A stretch of DNA of 64,000 nt. It comes from Devosia litorisediminis. GTDB taxonomy: Bacteria; Pseudomonadota; Alphaproteobacteria; Rhizobiales; Devosiaceae. This document shows, one piece after another, positions 34,624 to 42,523 of the stretch. The notes under the pieces were generated by a model, which did no database searches, was not told where the DNA came from, and worked only from the letters and a program-made list of their open reading frames with translations. Location: positions 496,001-560,000 of the forward strand of contig NZ_JAGXTP010000001.1 of assembly GCF_018334155.1 (NCBI RefSeq), read 5' to 3'. Position 1 is the first letter of the stretch. Every line of letters begins with the position of its first letter. Both the position numbers and the translations under genes were made by a program.

Positions 34624-35355
34624 ATGACCAACACGCAACGCATTGCGCTTGTGACCGGCGCCAATAAGGGGATCGGGTTTGAAATTGCCCGCCAGCTCAA
34701 GGCGGCGGGTGTCACCATTATCGTAGGCGCCCGCAATGGTGAACGTGGCGAGACGGCGGCTACAGCGCTGTCGAGCGCGGATGAGCAGGTCGCGTTCATC
34801 CAGATCGATGTGACGGACGCCGCCAGCATTGGGGCCGCTGCCGCCGAGATCGAGGTCCGGCACGGCCGGCTGGACATCCTGATCAACAATGCCGGGATCG
34901 TCGACGCGGCAGACGGCCCGCCCAGCGTGTCGGATATCGATGCGGTGAGACGGCTGATGGAGACCAATTTCATCGGCGCGCTGAGCGTGACCCAGGCCAT
35001 GCTGCCGCTCTTGCGCAGGGCGCCGGCCGCCCGGATCGTCAACCTGTCCACGACATTGGGTTCGCTGACGATCAATGGCGACCCCAGCTCGCCTTATTAT
35101 GAGGCCCGGCTGATTGGCTACAACGCTTCGAAAGCGGCGCTGAACATGCTGAGCGTGCAACTGGCCGCAGAGCTGGCGGGAAGCGGGATCGCGGTCAATG
35201 CGGTGGCGCCGGGCTATGTCAAAACCGACCTGACGGGGCATGCCGGATATATGAGCGCTGAAGAGGGCGCCAGGCTGCCGGTGCAATATGCCTTGTTGGG
35301 TGCAGATGCGGTCTCCGGGCGCTTTGTGGCGCCAGACGGGGAAACACCCTGGTAG
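34624..35355 (+). CDS. Short-chain dehydrogenase/reductase (SDR)
   Basis: A 243-residue classical SDR. The NAD(P)-binding motif is TGANKGIG; Arg in GARNGERGE suggests NADPH preference. LINNAGI, the catalytic Ser/Tyr/Lys set in NLSTTLGSLT and YNASKAALNM, and the final VAPGYVKTDLTGH are all present. It resembles carbonyl reductases of the plant/bacterial type that reduce reactive aldehydes and ketones. Divergent from a TetR repressor, which probably induces it in response to a toxic carbonyl or xenobiotic (inference). Confidence 0.88.
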   Translation: MTNTQRIALVTGANKGIGFEIARQLKAAGVTIIVGARNGERGETAATALSSADEQVAFIQIDVTDAASIGAAAAEIEVRHGRLDILINNAGIVDAADGPPSVSDIDAVRRLMETNFIGALSVTQAMLPLLRRAPAARIVNLSTTLGSLTINGDPSSPYYEARLIGYNASKAALNMLSVQLAAELAGSGIAVNAVAPGYVKTDLTGHAGYMSAEEGARLPVQYALLGADAVSGRFVAPDGETPW

Positions 35356-35394
35356 GAGCGGGCTGATCCAGATGGGCGGGTGGTGGCTGCCCGT

Positions 35395-36750
35395 TCAGGC
35401 TTGCGCGGCGGGCCTTGGCTCGTTTTCGACGCGGTGCTCGAAATCAGCCAGGGCCATGGGTCGACCGTAAAGATAGCCCTGGAACTGGGTGCAGCCGGCC
35501 TGAGCGAGCAGGGTATGCTGTTCCATTGTTTCGACGCCTTCGGCCAGCACGTCGTGATCGAGATCGTGGCCGATGCGGATGACGTTCTTGACCAGCGAGG
35601 TGCTCTGGCTGGTGCTGGCGGCATCCTGGACAAAGCCGCGGTCAATCTTGATTTGCTGGATGGGCAGCCGGCGCAGATAGGACAGGGACGAAAAGCCGGT
35701 GCCGAAATCATCGAGCGAGATGGTGATGCCCAGCGCGCGCAGGCGGTGGAGGCGGGCGATCACCAGCTCCATATCGGTGACCAGAATGCTCTCGGTCAGT
35801 TCAAGGATCAGCTGACGCGGGTTGGCGCGGGTCTTGACCAGCGTGTCGCGCACAAAATTCTCGAAATCGGCATGCATGAGCTGGCTGGCGCTGACATTGA
35901 CCGACAGGGTGAGGTGCCGGAACTGGGGAATTTTGCCCCATTGCGCCAGGGTGTAGCAGCCTTTTTCGAGCACCCAGCCGCCAATGGCGATCATCAGGCC
36001 AAGCTTTTCGGCCTGCGGGATGAACTCGATCGGCGATACCGTGCCGCGTTGCGGGCTGTTCCAGCGCAATAGCGCCTCGGCGCCAATGGTGGCGCGGGCC
36101 AGATCGACCTGTGGCTGGAAAACCAGCTGGAACTCGTCATTCCACAGCGCGGCCATCAGATCGCGGCTGAACCTGTCCTTGCGGACAAACTCGGCCTGCA
36201 TGGCATGGACGCTGGCTGCCAGCAGCGTGGTGGCGAAGATTGCATTGGCCCAGGTGCCGCCCACGCGCAGCGTGTCGGGCATGGTGAGGACATAGGGGGA
36301 GGCCAGCGGTGCGCTGGCGAGAACGACAAAGGCCAAAAGGCACAGGCCGATCAGGGCGAGCTGGATGCGCGAATTCTCGCGCTGGTAATTGAGATAGCCC
36401 AGAGCGGCGATCAACAGCAGATAGAGATGGCTGACGCGGGGAGCGTCGGCAGTGGGAACATTGAGCACCAGGCCCATGATGATGGCGATGAGCATCAGGG
36501 CGGCCTGAGCGGCCAGAAGGCCGAAGGTGAGATGGCCACGCCGGATCAAGCCATAGATGGCCAGCCCGGTGGCAATGATGGCGATGTCCAGCGCCACCAC
36601 GCCCCACCAGCCGATGACCGCAAAGACTACGGCCCAGCCCAGACCAATGGCCGCATGGCCAGCGAGCCATAGCGATAGGCAACGACCATTCGGGTTGAAT
36701 AGTGGCTGCTGGCTGCCGAAGAGGGGCCTAGCGCTGATCTTGCCATACAT
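35395..36750 (-). CDS. Membrane-bound cyclic-di-GMP phosphodiesterase (EAL)
   Basis: A 451-residue protein with six hydrophobic segments in the first 190 residues, then an EAL domain. All catalytic marks are present: EALLRW (the EAL motif), LSVNVSASQL, LELTES, DDFGTGFSSLSYLRRLPIQQIKID and AEGVET. It should hydrolyse c-di-GMP to pGpG. There is no GGDEF domain. The membrane part is a simple hydrophobic module with no recognised ligand fold. It stands alone between the SDR gene and the DJ-1/PfpI gene; the 235 bases upstream show no notable motif. Confidence 0.88.
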   Translation of the reverse strand: MYGKISARPLFGSQQPLFNPNGRCLSLWLAGHAAIGLGWAVVFAVIGWWGVVALDIAIIATGLAIYGLIRRGHLTFGLLAAQAALMLIAIIMGLVLNVPTADAPRVSHLYLLLIAALGYLNYQRENSRIQLALIGLCLLAFVVLASAPLASPYVLTMPDTLRVGGTWANAIFATTLLAASVHAMQAEFVRKDRFSRDLMAALWNDEFQLVFQPQVDLARATIGAEALLRWNSPQRGTVSPIEFIPQAEKLGLMIAIGGWVLEKGCYTLAQWGKIPQFRHLTLSVNVSASQLMHADFENFVRDTLVKTRANPRQLILELTESILVTDMELVIARLHRLRALGITISLDDFGTGFSSLSYLRRLPIQQIKIDRGFVQDAASTSQSTSLVKNVIRIGHDLDHDVLAEGVETMEQHTLLAQAGCTQFQGYLYGRPMALADFEHRVENEPRPAAQA

Positions 36751-36985
36751 GCTCCGAGCGCGGCATCAGGTGACGCCATGGTGCACGATAGCGGCGGCGT
36801 TGTTAAGAACACGTGTGCCGGCCTGCGCTGTGGCGGGGAGGTTCTGCCTGGTATGCGCATCAATCGACGCCGGATATGGAACGAGCATTGGCCCGGTTCG
36901 TTGGTGTGCTCACGGTTGCAGCATTCGGCCCCGCGTCGTTGCGCCAAGCGACTGAACTCCCCTGATGACAAGAGGTAACAAGCCG

Positions 36986-37663
36986 ATGAAAATTCTCATG
37001 GTTCTGACGTCGCACGACCAGCTGGGCGACACGGGAAAGAAGACCGGCTTCTGGCTCGAAGAATTTGCAGCGCCCTATTACGTGTTCAAGGATGCGGGCG
37101 CCGAGGTTACGCTGGCGTCGCCCAAGGGCGGGCAGCCGCCGATTGATCCATCCAGCGATGCGGAAGACGCCCAGACCGAAGCAACCAAGCGCTTCAAGGG
37201 GGATACTGCGGCGCAGCAGGATCTGGCCCACACCACCACGCTGGCGGATGTTTCGGCCGATGGTTTTGACGCGATCTTTTACCCGGGCGGCCATGGTCCG
37301 CTGTGGGATCTGGCCGAGAATGCCCATAGCAAGGCGCTGATTGAAGCCTTTGCCGGCAGTGACCGCCCCGTGGGGGCTGTGTGCCATGCCCCCGCCGTGT
37401 TCCGGCATACCCAAGGCCAGGACGGAAAGCCTCTGGTATCGGGCAAGACGGTGACCGGTTTCACCAATACGGAAGAAGAAGCGGCCGGCCTGACCAAGGT
37501 GGTGCCATTTCTGGTCGAAGACATGCTCAAGGCCAATGGCGGTGAGTACCAGAAGGGCGCTGACTGGGCCTCGTTCGTGGTGACCGACGGCAAGCTGGTG
37601 ACCGGGCAGAACCCGGCTTCATCAGAAGAAGCCGCACGCAAGCTGCTGGGCCTGCTGGGCTAG
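36986..37663 (+). CDS. DJ-1/PfpI family class I glutamine amidotransferase-like protein (Hsp31/glyoxalase III type)
   Basis: A 225-residue protein of the DJ-1/PfpI superfamily, of the longer Hsp31-like type. GFWLEEFAAPYYVF provides the conserved Glu, FYPGGHGPLWDL is the oxyanion loop, and the nucleophile Cys is in GAVCHAPAVF with the following His. Members remove methylglyoxal (glutathione-independent glyoxalase) or act as protein/nucleic-acid deglycases or holding chaperones. ATG 36986 is preceded by AAGAGGT. Monocistronic with a strong stem-loop after it. Confidence 0.88.
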   Translation: MKILMVLTSHDQLGDTGKKTGFWLEEFAAPYYVFKDAGAEVTLASPKGGQPPIDPSSDAEDAQTEATKRFKGDTAAQQDLAHTTTLADVSADGFDAIFYPGGHGPLWDLAENAHSKALIEAFAGSDRPVGAVCHAPAVFRHTQGQDGKPLVSGKTVTGFTNTEEEAAGLTKVVPFLVEDMLKANGGEYQKGADWASFVVTDGKLVTGQNPASSEEAARKLLGLLG

Positions 37664-37670
37664 ACGCAAT

Positions 37671-37697
37671 CGGGGAGGCCGGATGACGGCCTCCCCG
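37671..37697 (+). terminator. Terminator between convergent DJ-1 and peroxiredoxin genes
   Basis: CGGGGAGGCCG-GATGA-CGGCCTCCCCG, an eleven-base perfect stem eight bases after the DJ-1 family stop, followed by TTGTT. It may serve both directions. Confidence 0.8.
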
Positions 37698-37714
37698 TTG
37701 TTAATGAGACGCTG

Positions 37715-38251
37715 TTAGAGCGCGCCCTGATACTCGCCGCGCGCCGGGTAGTCGGTCTTGATGGCGAAATCGAGTGCGGAGACCAACTCGGCGAAGTGCG
37801 GGCGCACGAAGGGCATGGTCTGGACCGAGCCATAATACAGCGTCTGGCCGGGCGAAACCAGGAACAGGCCGGGTTCGGAAAACAGGGCTGGTTCTTCGAT
37901 GTCGATCGAGGTCTTGCCGCGCGAGGTCGAGATATAGAGGCCCCATTCGCGGGCCTTTTCCAATGACAGTCCGTAGCCGATCTGCAGCTTGCTGGCGCCG
38001 ATCTTGTCGGCCATTGCGCGGGCGCGTTCCTCGGTATCGGTGCTCAGGGCGATAACCGAAACGCCGCGCTCGGCGAAGTCGTCGATGCGGGATTCCAGAT
38101 CCTTGAGGTAGTTGGCGCAGATGGGGCAGTGCAGGCCGCGATAAAAGCAGACGACCGTACCGCGTTCGCCCTGCGCCTCGGAGAGGTTGAAAACCCCGTT
38201 GCCCAAGGTCTGGACGGAGAGGTCAGGGGTTTTCTGGCGGGGCATCAGCAT
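37715..38251 (-). CDS. Peroxiredoxin-like (AhpC/TSA family) protein
   Basis: A 178-residue thioredoxin-fold protein. The active-site region is FYRGLHCPICANYLKDLE, giving a Cys-Pro-x-Cys motif rather than the usual peroxiredoxin Thr-x-x-Cys, as in the AhpC/TSA subgroup often called 'peroxiredoxin-like'. It lacks a signal peptide. Expected role: thiol-dependent peroxide reduction or redox sensing in the cytoplasm. ATG 38251 is supported by AGGAG seven bases upstream. It is divergent from an AraC-type regulator, with 89 bases between the start codons. Confidence 0.83.
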   Translation of the reverse strand: MLMPRQKTPDLSVQTLGNGVFNLSEAQGERGTVVCFYRGLHCPICANYLKDLESRIDDFAERGVSVIALSTDTEERARAMADKIGASKLQIGYGLSLEKAREWGLYISTSRGKTSIDIEEPALFSEPGLFLVSPGQTLYYGSVQTMPFVRPHFAELVSALDFAIKTDYPARGEYQGAL

Positions 38252-38270
38252 GGGCAGTCTCCTTGAAGGG

Positions 38271-38294
38271 GTTATAGCTTGCCATGGTGATAGC
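38271..38294. promoter_or_regulatory. Direct repeats in the peroxiredoxin/AraC divergent promoter
   Basis: GTTATAGC (38271-38278) and GTGATAGC (38287-38294), 16 bases apart, in the space between divergent starts. AraC-family proteins commonly bind such direct repeats. Confidence 0.35.
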
Positions 38295-38340
38295 CGATGT
38301 TATGATATGAAAAATCCGAAAAAACAGATCGAAACGCCGA

Positions 38341-39108
38341 ATGCAGCCTCTGGATCGTCTATCCGCCCTGATGGCGCGGTTTGAACTGAGTGTCACGGCA
38401 ACCGAGATTGCCCAAGGCAATCTGCTGGTGCTGGCAGATGCCCAATCGGGCTGCGCAATGCGACTGATCCTGCGGGCGAGCGGTAGCGTGGCCGGGTTCG
38501 ATACTGGTGGTCAGAGCGTATTGCTGAGCGCCCGGGTGGATTGGGGCGGTACCGATAATCCCCTGCTGACCGCCTTGCCCGAGACATTGGAACACGCACT
38601 GTGCGACGACGATGAAATCAAGCTGCTGACCCGGTTGCTGGTGGACGAGCACAAGGGGGCGCGCTGCGGCTCCAAATCGGTGATCAATCGTCTGGGCGAG
38701 GTGCTGGTGGTGCGCCTGCTGCGCCGCCAACTGGAAGCGGGCAGCCTGCGTGTTGGATTGCTGGGCGGGCTGGCCGACAAGCGGCTGAGCCGCGCTATCG
38801 TGGCCATGCATGAGCGGCCCGAGCGGGTGTGGAGCGTAGATGATCTGGCCGAGATTGCCGGGCTATCAGTCAGCCGGTTTGCGCAATTGTTCAAGGCCGC
38901 CGTCGGGCAGAGCCCGCTGAGCTATCTGCGCAAATGGCGTCTGGTGCTGGCCAAGCAGGACATTGAGCGCGGTGACCGGGTATCGAGTACGGCGTTGCGC
39001 TATGGCTATGGCTCGTCGGAAGCCATGAGCCGGGCGTTTTACCAGCAATACAGGATCAAGCCGGTGGCCCTGCGCAAGCAGATGGCCGAGGGGCCGGCGC
39101 GGCCTTAG
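38341..39108 (+). CDS. AraC family transcriptional regulator with N-terminal cupin
   Basis: A 255-residue regulator. Residues 1-140 form the cupin-type ligand domain of the AraC_binding/cupin_6 group (MQPLDRLSALMARFELSV, then LLSARVDWGGTDNPLLTALPE, quoted in part). The last 100 residues are the double helix-turn-helix: VDDLAEIAGLSVSRFAQLFKAAVGQSP, and SSTALRYGYGSSEAMSRAFYQQYRIKP (both quoted in part). The subgroup often neighbours oxidoreductase or stress genes; control of the divergent peroxiredoxin gene is the natural inference. Confidence 0.87.
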   Translation: MQPLDRLSALMARFELSVTATEIAQGNLLVLADAQSGCAMRLILRASGSVAGFDTGGQSVLLSARVDWGGTDNPLLTALPETLEHALCDDDEIKLLTRLLVDEHKGARCGSKSVINRLGEVLVVRLLRRQLEAGSLRVGLLGGLADKRLSRAIVAMHERPERVWSVDDLAEIAGLSVSRFAQLFKAAVGQSPLSYLRKWRLVLAKQDIERGDRVSSTALRYGYGSSEAMSRAFYQQYRIKPVALRKQMAEGPARP

Positions 39109-39173
39109 CCGGGACCAACGCGGCGCGGTTTTGACAAAACCGTGTGTAGCGCGCTGTCTGGCACGATCCGACA

Positions 39174-39211
39174 TTGACATGTTTCTATGTGCACTTTAAT
39201 GCATGCATTAA
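39174..39211 (+). promoter_or_regulatory. Promoter of the sugar-acid arm with 16-base palindromic operator
   Basis: -35 TTGACA (39174-39179); the expected -10, 17 bases on, lies inside the perfect palindrome TTAATGCATGCATTAA (39196-39211). The nine-mer TTAATGCAT recurs at the ABC-transporter promoter (46513-46541) and, with one change, at the lactonase promoter (46366-46396). Probable site of the GntR regulator encoded at 42524-43249. Confidence 0.65.
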
Positions 39212-39242
39212 TGAAGTCGATGACCTTGAGGGCGTGATTGCA

Positions 39243-40283
39243 ATGGGAATGACGAAGACAGTTGTATCGATCGAGGGCGAGAGCTTTTTGGTCAATGGCA
39301 AGGTGCTGCATCAGGGGCAGAGCTATAGGGGCCACAGCATTGAGGGCCTGTTGTTCAATTCGCGCATGGCCAATGCCATGTCGGACGATGAGAACCCCAG
39401 CACGCGCGGCGTGTGGGCCTATCTCGATGGTCCGTTTTCGGCCGAGCGCAATGTCAGCGAGTTCATCGCCCAGCTGCCCGAATACAATCGGCACGGGCTC
39501 GATGCGGTATGCATCAACATGCAGGGCGGCAGCCCGCAGGGTTATAGCTGGGTGCAGCCCTGGGAAATCACGGCGTTCAACGCCGATGGTTCGATCAAGC
39601 CAGCCTGGCTGGAGCGTCTGGACCAGATCATCACCGCCTGTGACGAACTGGGCATGGTTGTGGTGCTGGGTCTGTTCTACTGGAAGCAGACGCGCGTCTT
39701 CAAAGACGAGGACGCGGTCAAGGCAGCGGTCACCAATACGGTCGACTGGCTGGCCGAGCGCGGCGCGCGCAATGTGATCATGGAAATCGGCAATGAGGTC
39801 GACCTCAAGTTCGCCCATGAGATCATTGAGGCGGCGCGTGGCGATGAGCTGATCAAGCTGGCGCAGTCGCATTCCGAAGGGCGGTTTGACACGCCGGCCA
39901 AGCGCCTGCTGGTCAGCACCAGCCTGGCATTCCCCAACCAGCCGACTGATGCGCACATGGCCTGCGCCGACTTCCTGTTGCTGCATGGCAATGCCACGCA
40001 CCACCCTGACAGCGTGCGCCTGCTGGTGTCGCGCTACCGGGCGAACCCGGCCTATCGCGGCCAGCCGCTGGTGTTCAACGAAGACGACCATTTCGATTTC
40101 GACAAGAGCGACAACAACATGCTGGCAGCCATCGAGATGCATGCTGGCTGGGGCTATTTCGACTACCGCATGAGCCGCGAAAACTACGAATATGGCTATC
40201 AGTCGCTGCCCGTGGACTGGTCGATCTCGACCGACCGCAAGAAGGGGTTCTTCAACCTGCTCAAGCAGGTCACCGGCAAGTAG
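39243..40283 (+). CDS. Uncharacterised cytoplasmic clan GH-A-like TIM-barrel protein
   Basis: A 346-residue protein without signal peptide. It opens with FLVNGKVLHQGQSYRGHSIEG, then RGVWAYLDGPFSAERN and INMQGGSPQGYSW; the barrel carries an Asn-Glu pair (Asn184-Glu185 in EIGNEVD) and a second Glu (Glu280 in VFNEDDHFDFD), the spacing expected for acid/base and nucleophile in clan GH-A hydrolases. The GYFDYR and GYQSLPVDWSIST blocks close it. I recognise it as a widespread family usually called hypothetical or 'glycoside hydrolase', without a known substrate. As the first gene of a sugar-acid operon, behind a palindromic operator, it probably releases or processes the imported substrate. Codons and frame are normal. 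ATG 39243 or 39249 could be the start. Confidence 0.7.
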   Translation: MGMTKTVVSIEGESFLVNGKVLHQGQSYRGHSIEGLLFNSRMANAMSDDENPSTRGVWAYLDGPFSAERNVSEFIAQLPEYNRHGLDAVCINMQGGSPQGYSWVQPWEITAFNADGSIKPAWLERLDQIITACDELGMVVVLGLFYWKQTRVFKDEDAVKAAVTNTVDWLAERGARNVIMEIGNEVDLKFAHEIIEAARGDELIKLAQSHSEGRFDTPAKRLLVSTSLAFPNQPTDAHMACADFLLLHGNATHHPDSVRLLVSRYRANPAYRGQPLVFNEDDHFDFDKSDNNMLAAIEMHAGWGYFDYRMSRENYEYGYQSLPVDWSISTDRKKGFFNLLKQVTGK

Positions 40284-40298
40284 GCTGAAGCATCTGTC

Positions 40299-40607
40299 AT
40301 GGCCTATGTCGTTGTCGTTGATCTGACACTTGCGCCCCAGCATCGGGGGGATTTCATGCCCCTGATGCTGGCCAATGCCGCAGCCTCGCTCGCCCATGAG
40401 CCCGGCTGTCGGCAGTTTGATGTCTGTGTGTCCGTGCAGGACGCCAATAGCGTGCTGCTCTACGAAGTCTATGACAGCGCCGCCGCTTTCCAGACACATC
40501 TGGAAAGCCCGCATTTCCAGAGTTTTGACCAGAATAGTGCCGCCATGGTGACCCACAAGAGCGTGCGCAGCTACCTGTTGCCGGATACATCGGCGGCAGG
40601 CGCATGA
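40299..40607 (+). CDS. ABM-fold (antibiotic biosynthesis monooxygenase-like) small protein
   Basis: A 102-residue dimeric alpha-beta barrel protein: AYVVVVDLTLAPQHRGDFMPLML, EPGCRQFDVCVSV and VLLYEVYDSAAAFQTHLESPHFQSF (quoted in part) are the ABM pattern seen in YgiN, LsrG and many sugar-catabolic operons. In such operons it may act as an isomerase or enol tautomerase rather than an oxygenase (LsrG is the precedent). It begins 15 bases after the TIM-barrel gene, and its stop overlaps the kinase start by four bases (ATGA), so it is made together with the kinase. Confidence 0.82.
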   Translation: MAYVVVVDLTLAPQHRGDFMPLMLANAAASLAHEPGCRQFDVCVSVQDANSVLLYEVYDSAAAFQTHLESPHFQSFDQNSAAMVTHKSVRSYLLPDTSAAGA

Positions 40608-41878
40608 GGCTGGGGGTCATTGCCGACGATTTTACCGGCGCCAGCGACATTGCCAATGTCATTGCCCGGACCAGCGGGGATGGACGGGCATTGCGGGTGG
40701 CGCAATATTTCGCGCTGCCCCAGCAACCTGCCGATGATGCCGTCGATGTTGGCGTCGTCTCGCTGAAGTTCCGCTCCTTGCCGGCTCAAGAGGCGGTCGC
40801 GCAGGCGCTGTCTGCACTGAAGTGGCTGCAGGCGCAGGGCGCAAGCCAGATCATCTACAAATACTGTTCGACTTTTGACTCCACACCGGCAGGCAATATC
40901 GGCCCGGTGGGGGAGGCACTGGCGGCAGCGCTGCAGGTCAAGGGTGTTGTGGCCTGTCCGGCGTTTCCGCAAACCGGGCGCACGGTCTATCAGGGCCATC
41001 TGTTCGTGCAGGGAAAATTGCTGCATGAATCGGGTCTTGAGAACCATCCGTTGAACCCGATGACCGATGCGTATCTGCCGCGCTGGCTGGCGCAGCAGAC
41101 GCAAAGCCCGGTGGGGTTGATTGATCGTTCCAAGATCGTTGCGGGGGCGGCGGCAGTTGCGGCGGCCCTGGGTCAGGCCGCAGCGGAAGGGCAGGTGCTG
41201 GTCATCGCCGATGCCATTGATGATGGCGATCTGGAGGTGCTGGCGCAGGCGGTGGCTGACGCGCCCCTGGTCACAGGCGGTTCGGCAATCGCGGCGGGTC
41301 TGGCGCGGGCGCATATCAGGGCCGGTGGCGGCAAGCCGAGCGGCACGCTGGGCGTGGGCATCCAAGGTCCTGCCGTGGTCCTGGCGGGCAGCTGCTCGCG
41401 CGCAACACGAGAACAGGTCGCGCAATTCAGCGCAGACCATCCTGCATTGCTTGTTGAGGCCGCCGCGCTGATGGGCGGGCGGATCACGCCCGAAGATGCG
41501 TTGGCCTTTGTGAAGGCCCAGGGCGATCGGACCCCGATCATCTATTCTTCAGTAGCGCCCGATCTGCTCAAGCAGGTGCAGACACAGTTTGGCGGCGCAG
41601 TGCTGGCCGAGCGGCTGGATCGTTTCTTTGCCGATACGGCGCGGCTTGTGGTGGCCAATGGCGTGCGGCGGCTGGTGGTCGCGGGTGGTGAGACCTCGGG
41701 GGCGGTTGCGTCCAGTCTGGTGCTCACCGATGTCGAGATTGGACCCGAAATAGCGCCCGGCGTACCGGTACTGGTGGCGCAGGGTGAAACGCCGCTTGCT
41801 CTGGCGCTCAAGTCGGGCAATTTTGGCACCGCCGATTTCTTCGCACGAGCGCTCGATCTGATGGCGCACCCAGAATAG
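40604..41878 (+). CDS. otnK: Four-carbon acid sugar kinase (3-oxo-tetronate kinase type, DUF1537)
   Basis: A 424-residue kinase of the four-carbon acid sugar kinase family. The N-terminal substrate domain begins RLGVIADDFTGASDIANVIAR with the invariant DDFTGA; KYCSTFDSTPAGNIG and VVACPAFPQTGRTVYQGHLFV follow (partly quoted). The C-terminal nucleotide domain has VAGGETSGAV. Published members phosphorylate 3-oxo-tetronates at O4 before decarboxylation by OtnC; others take D-threonate, D-erythronate or 3-oxo-isoapionate. The gene directly downstream is OtnC-like, so 3-oxo-tetronate 4-phosphate is the best guess for the product. Translationally coupled to the ABM gene. Confidence 0.85.
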   Translation: MRLGVIADDFTGASDIANVIARTSGDGRALRVAQYFALPQQPADDAVDVGVVSLKFRSLPAQEAVAQALSALKWLQAQGASQIIYKYCSTFDSTPAGNIGPVGEALAAALQVKGVVACPAFPQTGRTVYQGHLFVQGKLLHESGLENHPLNPMTDAYLPRWLAQQTQSPVGLIDRSKIVAGAAAVAAALGQAAAEGQVLVIADAIDDGDLEVLAQAVADAPLVTGGSAIAAGLARAHIRAGGGKPSGTLGVGIQGPAVVLAGSCSRATREQVAQFSADHPALLVEAAALMGGRITPEDALAFVKAQGDRTPIIYSSVAPDLLKQVQTQFGGAVLAERLDRFFADTARLVVANGVRRLVVAGGETSGAVASSLVLTDVEIGPEIAPGVPVLVAQGETPLALALKSGNFGTADFFARALDLMAHPE

Positions 41879-41886
41879 GATCCGAG

Positions 41887-42522
41887 ATGAGCCAAGCCGA
41901 GCTACGAGCGCAGATTGTCGAGTTGTCGCGCTCCCTGTTTGAGCGTGGCTATTCCGTGGGCTCGTCGGGCAATATCAGCGTGGCAGTTGAGGGGGGCGGC
42001 TTTCTGGTGACGCCAACCAATAGCTGCCTGGGTCGGCTTGATGCAGACGCGATCTCGCTGCTCGACGCGGACTGGCACCATATCGGAGGCGATGCGCCAT
42101 CCAAGGAAGTGTTTCTGCACCGCGCCTTTTACGAATCCCGGCCCGGTACGGGTGCGGTGGTGCATCTGCATTCGACCTATGCCACGGCGCTATCGTGTCT
42201 GAGTGATACCGACCCGGCCAACTGCATTCCGCCGATCACACCCTATGTGGTGATGCGCGTGGGGACGGTGCGAATGGTGGATTACGCCATGCCGGGTGAC
42301 CCGGTGACCGGCGATCTTATTCGCGGGCTCGATGGACAGGCGGCAGCGGTTCTGCTGGCCAATCATGGACCCGTGGTGGCTGGTGCCAATCTGACAGCGG
42401 CGGTCTATGCGGCCGAAGAGCTGGAGGAAACGGCCAAGCTGGTGTTTCTGATGCGTGGTCTGGCATCACGTCAGTTGACGGCCGAGCAGGTGGCGGCGCT
42501 GAACGCGCGGTTCAAGCGCTAG
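41887..42522 (+). CDS. otnC: Class II aldolase-family 3-oxo-tetronate 4-phosphate decarboxylase (OtnC-like)
   Basis: A 211-residue zinc-dependent class II aldolase/adducin protein. The substrate/phosphate loop is GSSGNISV, then TPTNSCLGRLD; zinc ligands are in VVHLHSTYATALS (two His) and a third His in LANHGPVVAG, with the acid Glu in SKEVFLHRAFYESRPG. Paired with a DUF1537 kinase nine bases upstream, this is the known OtnK-OtnC couple that makes dihydroxyacetone phosphate and CO2 from 3-oxo-tetronates. Its stop is one base from the stop of the convergent GntR gene; no terminator is visible, so the two transcripts may overlap. Confidence 0.85.
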   Translation: MSQAELRAQIVELSRSLFERGYSVGSSGNISVAVEGGGFLVTPTNSCLGRLDADAISLLDADWHHIGGDAPSKEVFLHRAFYESRPGTGAVVHLHSTYATALSCLSDTDPANCIPPITPYVVMRVGTVRMVDYAMPGDPVTGDLIRGLDGQAAAVLLANHGPVVAGANLTAAVYAAEELEETAKLVFLMRGLASRQLTAEQVAALNARFKR

Positions 42523-42523
42523 G

